Made by a program: the position numbers and the translations under genes. A stretch of DNA of 64,000 bases from Coralloluteibacterium stylophorae (lineage in GTDB: Bacteria; Pseudomonadota; Gammaproteobacteria; Xanthomonadales; Xanthomonadaceae): the NCBI RefSeq assembly GCF_018122625.2, contig NZ_JAGQFT020000002.1, positions 434,001 to 498,000 on the forward strand, written 5' to 3'. Shown here piece after piece: positions 9,642 through 15,771 of this stretch (positions are counted from its first letter, which is position 1; each line of letters opens with the position of its first letter). The notes beneath the pieces are model-generated. The model had not been told where the DNA came from. It saw nothing but the letters and a program-made list of their open reading frames with translations, and did no database searches.

Positions 9642-10274
9642 TCAGTAGGTCCTGCTCCACACCAGTACCGGCTCGTCCCTGGCGTTGCTGATTTCATTGC
9701 CGGGGATCTGCGGCGTCTTCATCGGGATGAAGGCGCGCATCCAGACATTGATCGTGCGGTCGTTGACCTCGAGGATGATGTCGGGGTTCATGATCGACGA
9801 GCCTTCGAGCACCTCCTCGCGCGGCACCTCGTGGCGGATCAGCTGGTCGGCGAAGATGACCGCCATGTCGACGTCCGCCTCGTGCGATGCGCCGTCCTTC
9901 GATCGCCAACGAACCTTTGCCGGCGGCGGGAAATTGAAGATGCCCAGCCAGCCTCCCCGTAGGTTGTCGGGGTACTTGTCGCCAAGCGACTCGGATGAAA
10001 GCTTGAGCTGGTCATCGGGCTCGTCCCTCACCAGCCGGCCCGCATAGGTGATGTGGCAGCCATACGTGGAATAGCACGCCACACCGAAGTTGTGCTGCAC
10101 GAACTTCAGCGGCCAGTCCGCCACCGTGTTGTCCGGCCGGATCGTCCGTCCGTCGTCTGTCTTCGCGGTCACGCCCTGGCATCCCGTCGTCGTGATAAGT
10201 GCCGCCAGCAGGGCGATCGTGAGCGGGCGCGCGCGCCGACGTGGCGTCGGCCGCAGGTTGCATCCATCGTCCAT
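9642..10274 (-). CDS. Lipoprotein, putative immunity partner of the Tle1-like lipase
   Basis: The 210-residue protein has an Arg-rich N-terminus, a hydrophobic core and a lipobox-like TTGC (Cys32), so it is predicted to be a periplasmic lipoprotein. The mature part has two cysteines in a CYSTYGC segment and a beta-rich C-terminus; I do not recognise a named family. It lies directly upstream of the Tle1-type gene, same strand, 25 bp apart. Known Tle1 effectors are paired with periplasmic lipoproteins that neutralise them, so an immunity role is the natural inference. It is not shown by the sequence itself. A TAGAGT -10-like box lies at 10316-10321. Confidence 0.6.
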   Translation of the reverse strand: MDDGCNLRPTPRRRARPLTIALLAALITTTGCQGVTAKTDDGRTIRPDNTVADWPLKFVQHNFGVACYSTYGCHITYAGRLVRDEPDDQLKLSSESLGDKYPDNLRGGWLGIFNFPPPAKVRWRSKDGASHEADVDMAVIFADQLIRHEVPREEVLEGSSIMNPDIILEVNDRTINVWMRAFIPMKTPQIPGNEISNARDEPVLVWSRTY

Positions 10275-10421
10275 GACAGCGTCCCGAAGCTTCCGCGAGG
10301 CGGAAGTGCCGGCCGACTCTAGCGGCGGCGGATGGTGGCGGGCAACCGGCATCGGCGCGTCCTGTCGTCGGGGCTGCGGCAGTTCCGACGGAAGTGCATC
10401 GCATGATCCGGATGAAAGGAT

Positions 10422-10450
10422 TTGACACGGCCGCGGCGGCACGGCAGGCT
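10422..10450 (+). promoter_or_regulatory. sigma70-like promoter of the methionine operon
   Basis: A perfect -35 TTGACA (10422-10427) is followed by a 17-bp spacer and CAGGCT (10445-10450) as a weak -10. Transcription would start near 10457, just ahead of the riboswitch P1 stem at 10460. The fit between the predicted start and the RNA structure supports the assignment. Confidence 0.6.
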
Positions 10451-10459
10451 GCGCGACAT

Positions 10460-10579
10460 TCCATCGAGACCGGCTGAGGGACAGGCCCGAAGACGCCGGG
10501 GCAACCTCTGCGGTGGCGCAAGCCGCCGTACAAGGTGCCAATTCCTGCGGGGACGCCGTGCCGTCCACCGGAAGATGGG
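10460..10579 (+). promoter_or_regulatory. SAM-I (S-box) riboswitch
   Basis: The leader contains the conserved S-box core: GAGACCGGCTGAGGGA (10466-10481), GGCCCGAAGACGCCGGGGCAACC (10484-10506) and AAGGTGCCAATTCCTGC (10532-10548). P1 can form between TCCATC (10460-10465) and GATGGG (10574-10579). The RNA binds S-adenosylmethionine and should lower metX-metB-hom expression when SAM is plentiful. No U-run terminator follows. A perfect GGCTGC/GCAGCC hairpin (10589-10603) lies between the aptamer and metX, so control could be translational or Rho-based. The class is certain from the core; the switching mechanism is inference. Confidence 0.93.
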
Positions 10580-10676
10580 TCGTGTCATGGCTGCCGTGCA
10601 GCCCTGGTCCGACGATCGACCGTTCTATCCGCGGAATGTCCCGGTGGGCGCTGCCCAATCTGCCGAGGATCCGCCG

Positions 10677-11732
10677 ATGACGCTCAACGCCTGCCTGACT
10701 CCCTTCGCCGAATCGCTGCGCGAGTCGCTGTTCGACGATGCCGATGCTCCGACCGCGCTGCCCGCGGCGCAGCGGATCGAGTTCGACCACATCCTCCACC
10801 TGCGCCACGCCGGAGAGACCCGCTGCCGCCTGCGCGCCGAGCTGGTGGGCGCGGAAGGCGCACCGCTGGTCGCCGTGCTCGGCGGCATCTCCGCCGACCG
10901 CCACCTCGCCGCCAACGGCGCCTGCGCGGCGCCGGGGTGGTGGGAGGCGCAGGTCGGCGAGGGCAGGCCGGTCGATACCGCGCGGCTGCGGGTGCTGTCG
11001 TTCGACTGGCTCGGAGCCGACGGTGGTCTCGACGTGCCGATCGACACCGCGGACCAGGCCGATGCGCTGCTCGCCGTGCTGGACCACCTGGCGATCCCGC
11101 GGATCGAGGTCCTGGTCGGCGCATCCTACGGCGCCATGGTCGGCCTGCAGTTCGCCGCCCGCTTCCCGGAGCGGATCGGCGAACTGGTCGCGCTGTCCGG
11201 CGCGCACCGGCCGCATCCCTATGCCAGCGCCTGGCGGGCGATCCAGCGCAAGATCGTCGCGCTGGGCCAGCTGCAGTGCGCGGACGCACAGGGCGTCGCG
11301 CTGGCGCGCCAGCTCGCGATGCTGAGCTACCGGGCGCCGGAGGAGTTCGCCGATCGCTTCGCCGCCGAGGCCACCGTCGAGAACGGCCGCGTGCGGGTCG
11401 CCGCCGAGGACTACCTCGACAGCTGCGGCCTGCGCTACGCGCAGAAGTGGCAGGCGACGGCCTTCCTGCGCCTCTCGGAGTCGATCGACCTGCACCGCGT
11501 CGAGGCATCCGCGATCCGCATCCCGCTGAGCCTGCTCGCGGTCGAGGGCGACCGCCTGGCGCCGCCGGAGGAGATCTACGCGCTGGCCGAGGGCTGCGCC
11601 GCCGACTGCCGCGTGCGCGTGCTGCGCTCGAAGTACGGCCACGACGCCTTCCTGAAGGAGGTGGACGCCATCGGCGAGGTGCTGGCCGACGCGCTGCAGG
11701 ACCTGGTCTGCCGCGAGGAGGACCGGGCATGA
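10677..11732 (+). CDS. metX: Homoserine O-succinyltransferase (MetX family)
   Basis: The 351-residue alpha/beta hydrolase-fold acyltransferase activates homoserine in methionine synthesis. Ser150 lies in the elbow GASYGAMVG, with the probable Asp in VEGDRLAPP and the His in KYGHDAF. Xanthomonadal members of this family use succinyl-CoA, and the next gene is a cystathionine gamma-synthase, which fits O-succinylhomoserine; use of acetyl-CoA cannot be excluded by eye. ATG 10677 has GAGGA eight bases upstream. An in-frame ATG at 10587 would begin only eight bases after the riboswitch and lacks a good ribosome site. The stop overlaps the start of metB (ATGA). Confidence 0.9.
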   Translation: MTLNACLTPFAESLRESLFDDADAPTALPAAQRIEFDHILHLRHAGETRCRLRAELVGAEGAPLVAVLGGISADRHLAANGACAAPGWWEAQVGEGRPVDTARLRVLSFDWLGADGGLDVPIDTADQADALLAVLDHLAIPRIEVLVGASYGAMVGLQFAARFPERIGELVALSGAHRPHPYASAWRAIQRKIVALGQLQCADAQGVALARQLAMLSYRAPEEFADRFAAEATVENGRVRVAAEDYLDSCGLRYAQKWQATAFLRLSESIDLHRVEASAIRIPLSLLAVEGDRLAPPEEIYALAEGCAADCRVRVLRSKYGHDAFLKEVDAIGEVLADALQDLVCREEDRA

Positions 11733-12934
11733 GCGCGGGCGATGCGCCCTGTCGTCCCGCCACCGCGGCGGTGCGCGCCGGCATCGACCGCGATGCCGCC
11801 TTCGGCGCGGTGACGCCGCCGATCGTGCTGTCGTCGAACTTCAGCTTCGCCGGCTTCGGCAACAAGCGGCAGTACGACTACACCCGCAGCGGCAACCCGA
11901 CCCGCGACTTGCTCGCCGAGGCGCTGGCCGAGCTGGAGGGCGGCGCCGGCGCGGTGGTGACCTCGACCGGCATGTCGGCGATCACCCTGGTGCTCAACGC
12001 GCTGCTGTCGCCCGGCGACCGCCTGGTGGTGCCGCACGACGCCTACGGCGGCAGCTGGCGGCTGTTCGACGCGCTCGCGCGCAAGGGCCATTTCGAGCTG
12101 GTCACCGCCGATCTCACCGATCCGCGCGCGCTCGCCGAGGCGCTCGCCGCGGCGCCGAAGCTGGTGCTGGTCGAGACGCCGTCGAACCCGCTGCTGCGCA
12201 TCACCGACCTGCGTTTCGTCATCGAGGCCGCGCAGCGCGCCGGCGCGCTGGCGGTGGTCGACAACACCTTCCTGTCGCCGGCGCTGCAGCGCCCGCTCGC
12301 CTTCGGCGCCGACGTGGTCCTGCATTCGACGACCAAGTACATCAACGGCCACAGCGACGTGGTCGGCGGCGCCGTCGTCGCGCGCGATGCGGAACTGCAT
12401 GCGCAGCTGGTCTGGTGGGCGAACGCGCTCGGCCTCACCGGCTCGCCGTTCGACAGCTTCCTGACCCTGCGCGGCCTGCGCACGCTGGATGCGCGCCTGC
12501 GCGTGCACCAGGAGAACGCGCAGGCGGTGGCCGCCACGCTCGAGGCGCATCCGGCGGTGGCGCGCGTGCATTACCCGGGCCTGGCCTCGCATCCGGGGCA
12601 TGCGCTGGCGAAGCGGCAGCAGGCCGGGTTCGGGGCGATGCTCAGCGTCGAGCTGGACGGCGGCGAGGCGGCGGTGCGCGCCTTCATCGACGCGCTGCGC
12701 CACTTCACCCTGGCCGAGTCGCTGGGCGGGGTCGAGAGCCTCGTCGCACATCCGGCGTCCATGACCCACGCGGCGATGACGCCGGAGGCGCGCGCGCGCG
12801 CCGGCATCCCCGACGGCCTGCTGCGCCTGTCGGTGGGCATCGAGGCGGCCGAGGATCTGCTCGCCGACATCGCCGCCGGGCTCGCCGCGGCCGGTGCCGC
12901 CGCGGCCGCGCAGGCGCGGCGGGTCGACGCATGA
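11729..12934 (+). CDS. metB: Cystathionine gamma-synthase (PLP-dependent)
   Basis: The 401-residue Cys/Met-metabolism enzyme replaces the activated hydroxyl of O-succinylhomoserine with cysteine to give cystathionine. The PLP lysine is Lys203 in STTKYINGHSD. Family motifs include YTRSGNPT near residue 50, STGMSAI near residue 80 and the C-terminal ESLGGVESL...HPASMTH, which binds the substrate carboxylate. It sits between metX and hom with ATGA overlaps on both sides, so translation is coupled. O-succinylhomoserine sulfhydrylase is the main alternative within the same fold. Confidence 0.92.
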   Translation: MSAGDAPCRPATAAVRAGIDRDAAFGAVTPPIVLSSNFSFAGFGNKRQYDYTRSGNPTRDLLAEALAELEGGAGAVVTSTGMSAITLVLNALLSPGDRLVVPHDAYGGSWRLFDALARKGHFELVTADLTDPRALAEALAAAPKLVLVETPSNPLLRITDLRFVIEAAQRAGALAVVDNTFLSPALQRPLAFGADVVLHSTTKYINGHSDVVGGAVVARDAELHAQLVWWANALGLTGSPFDSFLTLRGLRTLDARLRVHQENAQAVAATLEAHPAVARVHYPGLASHPGHALAKRQQAGFGAMLSVELDGGEAAVRAFIDALRHFTLAESLGGVESLVAHPASMTHAAMTPEARARAGIPDGLLRLSVGIEAAEDLLADIAAGLAAAGAAAAAQARRVDA

Positions 12935-13992
12935 GCGCGCTCGCGACGGCGGCGACGACACCGGTTCCGGCGCCGCGCCTCGCCCTGCTCGGCACCGGCC
13001 TGGTCGGCAGCGCCTTCGTCGCGCGGCACGCGCGGCTCGGCGGCGCGGCGGCCGGCCTGCCGGGTTTCCGCTGGTTGGCCAACTCGCGCACCTGCGCCGG
13101 CTGCGGCGAGGATGCGGGCACCGCGCTGGACGCGGCCCGGGCGGCGCCGCAGGGCGCCGCGGGCCACGTGCTGGCGGCGATCGAGCGCGGCGACATCGTC
13201 GTCGACGCCACCGCCAGCGACGCCGTCGCCGCACGCCACGCGGAGTGGCTCGCGCGCGGCATCCACGTCGTCACCGCCAACAAGCTCGGCCACGGCGCCG
13301 GGATCGACCGCTCGCGCGCGATCTGCGATGCGCAGGCGCGGCACCGCAGCCGCTACGGCGATGGCGCCACGGTGGGCGCGGGCCTGCCGCTGCTGGCCAG
13401 CCTGCGCACGCTGGTCGCCGGCGGCGACCGCGTGCATGCGATCGAGGGCGTGCTGTCGGGCTCGCTGGCCTGGCTGTTCAACGGCTACGACGGCCGCGAG
13501 CCGTTCTCCGCGCGCCTGCGCGCCGCGCGCGAGGCCGGCTACACCGAGCCGGACCCGCGCATCGACCTTTCCGGCGAGGACGTGCGCCGCAAGCTGCTGA
13601 TCCTGGCCCGTGCCGCCGGCTGGCCGATCGCGGCCGAGGCGGTCGCGGTGCGCTCGCTGGTCCCCGCGGCCCTGGCGTCGGTGCAGGGCGAGGTCGCCGA
13701 CGAGGCATGGCGCGCCCTCGACGTCCCGCTCGCGGACCGGCTCGCCGAGGCGCGCCGCGACGGCGGCGTGCTGCGGATGGTGGGCCGCGTCGACGCGGCC
13801 GGTGCGACGGTGGGCCTGCGCGTGCTCGCGCCGACGCATCCGCTCGCCGGCGGCGAGGGCACCGACAACCGCGTGGCGATCTGGTCGGACCGCTATCCGG
13901 CGCAGCCGCTGGTGATCCAGGGCCCGGGCGCCGGCGCCGAGGTCACCGCCGCCGCGCTGCTGGACGACGTGCTGCGCATCGCCGCCGGCTGA
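12931..13992 (+). CDS. hom: Homoserine dehydrogenase
   Basis: The 353-residue protein reduces aspartate semialdehyde to homoserine with NAD(P)H. It shows an N-terminal Rossmann loop (LALLGTGLVGSAF), VVTANKLGHG with the conserved lysine, and the C-terminal catalytic region EGVLSGSLAWLFN. Length fits monofunctional enzymes without the ACT domain and without fused aspartokinase. It is the last gene of the SAM-riboswitch operon and overlaps metB by ATGA, so the operon supplies the homoserine backbone, its activation and the sulfur transfer under one control. A GCCGGGC/GCCCGGC hairpin lies just past the stop. Confidence 0.9.
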   Translation: MSALATAATTPVPAPRLALLGTGLVGSAFVARHARLGGAAAGLPGFRWLANSRTCAGCGEDAGTALDAARAAPQGAAGHVLAAIERGDIVVDATASDAVAARHAEWLARGIHVVTANKLGHGAGIDRSRAICDAQARHRSRYGDGATVGAGLPLLASLRTLVAGGDRVHAIEGVLSGSLAWLFNGYDGREPFSARLRAAREAGYTEPDPRIDLSGEDVRRKLLILARAAGWPIAAEAVAVRSLVPAALASVQGEVADEAWRALDVPLADRLAEARRDGGVLRMVGRVDAAGATVGLRVLAPTHPLAGGEGTDNRVAIWSDRYPAQPLVIQGPGAGAEVTAAALLDDVLRIAAG

Positions 13993-14004
13993 TCCGCCCG
14001 GTGC

Positions 14005-15555
14005 TCAGGCCGGGCATTTGCCCGGCTCCAGCGCGGGCGCGACCGCGCCGGGCGGATCGATGTCGCCGGTCTCGGCACGCAACTGCGCCAGGCGCTGCCT
14101 GAGCAGGGTGACCGTGGTCGCGTGCGCGGGGTCGTCGATCAGGTTGCGCTGTTCGTCGGGATCGTTCTCCAGGTCGTAGAGCGCCCACTCGTCGGGCTCC
14201 TGGTAGAAGTGCATGAGCTTCCACCTGGCGGTGCGGACGCCGCGGTGCTTGCGCGCGCAATGCACCGCCGGGTACTCGAACCATTCGTAGAGGAAGGCGT
14301 CGCGCCAGGCGACCTCGGCGTCGGCATCGAGCAGGAAGGGCTTCCAGCTTTCGCCCTGCATCCACGGCGGCGGCGCCTGGCCGGCCAGGTCGAGCAGGGT
14401 CGGGGCCACGTCGATGTTGAGCACCATGTGCTCGGCGTCCACGCGGCCGGGGCGGATCCTTTCGGGCCAGCGCAGCATCATCGGCACCCGGATCGAGGGC
14501 TCCAGCATCTGGCGCTTGTCCCAGAAGTTGTGCTCGCCCAGGAAATTGCCGTTGTCCGAGGTGTAGACGACGATCGTGTTGTCGGCGAGCCCTTCGGCGT
14601 CGAGGAAGTCGAGCACCCGGCCCACGTTCTCGTCGACGCCGAGCAGCACCCGGTAGTAGTTGCGCAGGTAGGCCTGGTAGACCGCGCGCAGGCGCTCGTC
14701 CTCGGGCAGGTCCTCGTCGACCTGCGGCGGCCTGCGCTCGGCGGCGCGGAAGAACATGTTCATGTCCTCCATCTCCTGCGTGGTCCTGGAGAAGGCCTCC
14801 GGCGCGCCTTCCGGCTGCGGCTTGCCGAAGCCGACCGGATAGGGGAACTCGACGTCGGCGAACTTCTCGTAGAAGCGCGGGTCCGGCTCCCATGGCCCGT
14901 GCGGCGCCTTGAAGTGGAAGCACAGCGCGAACGGCCGGTCCTTCGGCCGATGCCGCAGGTAGGCCATGGCCTGGTCGGTGATGACGTCGTCGGTGTGGCC
15001 GCGGAACTTGGCCGGCTCGCCGTTGATGAGGAAGTCCGGGTCGAAGTAGCTGCCCTGGCCGGGCAGGATCGACCAGTGGTCGAATCCGGTGGGTTCCGAC
15101 TTGATGTGCCACTTGCCGACCAGGGCGGTGTGCCAGCCGGCCTCGCGCAGCAGCATCGGCCAGGTGACCTGGTCCGGACGCAGCGCGCCCTGGCCGTACC
15201 AGCCGGGTTCCTCGCCGTTGGTGGTGACGCCGTGGCTGTGGGCGTAGAGGCCGGTCACGTAGGAGGCGCGGCTCGGCGAGCACAGCGAGGTCGTCACGAA
15301 GGACTCGGTGAAGCGAAGCCCCTCGTTGCCGATGCGGTCGAGGTTGGGCGTCGCGATGATGGGATCGCCGTAGACGCCCAGCGCCTTCTGCGCGTGGTCG
15401 TCGGTCATGATGAAGACGACGTTCGGCGCTGCCGCGCCCGGCTTCTGGGCGCGCGCGGCGGCGATCACGCCGGGCACCAGGCCGGCGGCGGTCAGCCCGA
15501 GGGCGCCGCCCCCGAACAGGCGCAGCGCGCGGCGGCGCTGGTGGTCATGCTGCAT
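14005..15555 (-). CDS. Secreted sulfatase-family hydrolase (formylglycine type)
   Basis: The 516-residue protein has a twin-arginine-like N-terminus (RRRALRLFGGG) and signal peptide. The metal motif FIMTDDHAQ follows, then the formylglycine signature CSPSR within SLCSPSRASYVTG. The C-terminus has the short DUF4976-like domain of polysaccharide and choline sulfatases. The Cys is the residue turned into formylglycine by a maturase. The enzyme would act in the periplasm or outside. The superfamily also holds phosphodiesterases and phosphonate monoester hydrolases, so substrate is open. The ATG has GGGAGA upstream. A perfect 14-bp palindrome lies 64 bases before the start, and the upstream gene is a TonB-dependent receptor on the same strand. 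Confidence 0.88.
   Translation of the reverse strand: MQHDHQRRRALRLFGGGALGLTAAGLVPGVIAAARAQKPGAAAPNVVFIMTDDHAQKALGVYGDPIIATPNLDRIGNEGLRFTESFVTTSLCSPSRASYVTGLYAHSHGVTTNGEEPGWYGQGALRPDQVTWPMLLREAGWHTALVGKWHIKSEPTGFDHWSILPGQGSYFDPDFLINGEPAKFRGHTDDVITDQAMAYLRHRPKDRPFALCFHFKAPHGPWEPDPRFYEKFADVEFPYPVGFGKPQPEGAPEAFSRTTQEMEDMNMFFRAAERRPPQVDEDLPEDERLRAVYQAYLRNYYRVLLGVDENVGRVLDFLDAEGLADNTIVVYTSDNGNFLGEHNFWDKRQMLEPSIRVPMMLRWPERIRPGRVDAEHMVLNIDVAPTLLDLAGQAPPPWMQGESWKPFLLDADAEVAWRDAFLYEWFEYPAVHCARKHRGVRTARWKLMHFYQEPDEWALYDLENDPDEQRNLIDDPAHATTVTLLRQRLAQLRAETGDIDPPGAVAPALEPGKCPA
14009..14026. terminator. Hairpin at the hom/sulfatase junction
   Basis: Seven-base perfect stem GCCGGGC/GCCCGGC with loop ATTT, just after the hom stop and inside the last codons of the convergent sulfatase gene. 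There is no U-run, so it is at best a weak bidirectional terminator. Confidence 0.3.
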
Positions 15556-15605
15556 CAGGGTCTCCCGTCTGGTGGTCGCCGGCGCGGGGCGCCAGGCACG
15601 GGACG

Positions 15606-15611
15606 ACCCTA
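15606..15611 (-). promoter_or_regulatory. -10-like element for the sulfatase gene
   Basis: Minus-strand TAGGGT lies eight bases downstream of the TGTAAACGTTTACA palindrome and 50 bases before the ATG. A repressor on the palindrome would cover the spacer and -35 region. Confidence 0.35.
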
Positions 15612-15619
15612 GCGCCTGA

Positions 15620-15633
15620 TGTAAACGTTTACA
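15620..15633. promoter_or_regulatory. LacI-type operator palindrome
   Basis: TGTAAACGTTTACA is a perfect 14-bp palindrome with a central CG, the shape bound by LacI-family repressors. It lies in the 216-bp gap between the first TonB receptor and the sulfatase and is strikingly AT-rich for this genome. It predicts sugar-responsive control of the sulfatase. No LacI-family gene is in the window. Confidence 0.6.
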
Positions 15634-15771
15634 TGCTGCTTCGCAGCACGCCGCCCATGGATGTCCTGCGCTTCCGGCGCAGCCGCGTCCCCGCGTACCC
15701 GGCATGACCGCCCGGCGACGCCGGCGGGCGGCTGCGGGGCCGCACGCGCCGCCGCCCCCCGCGCCCCGACC

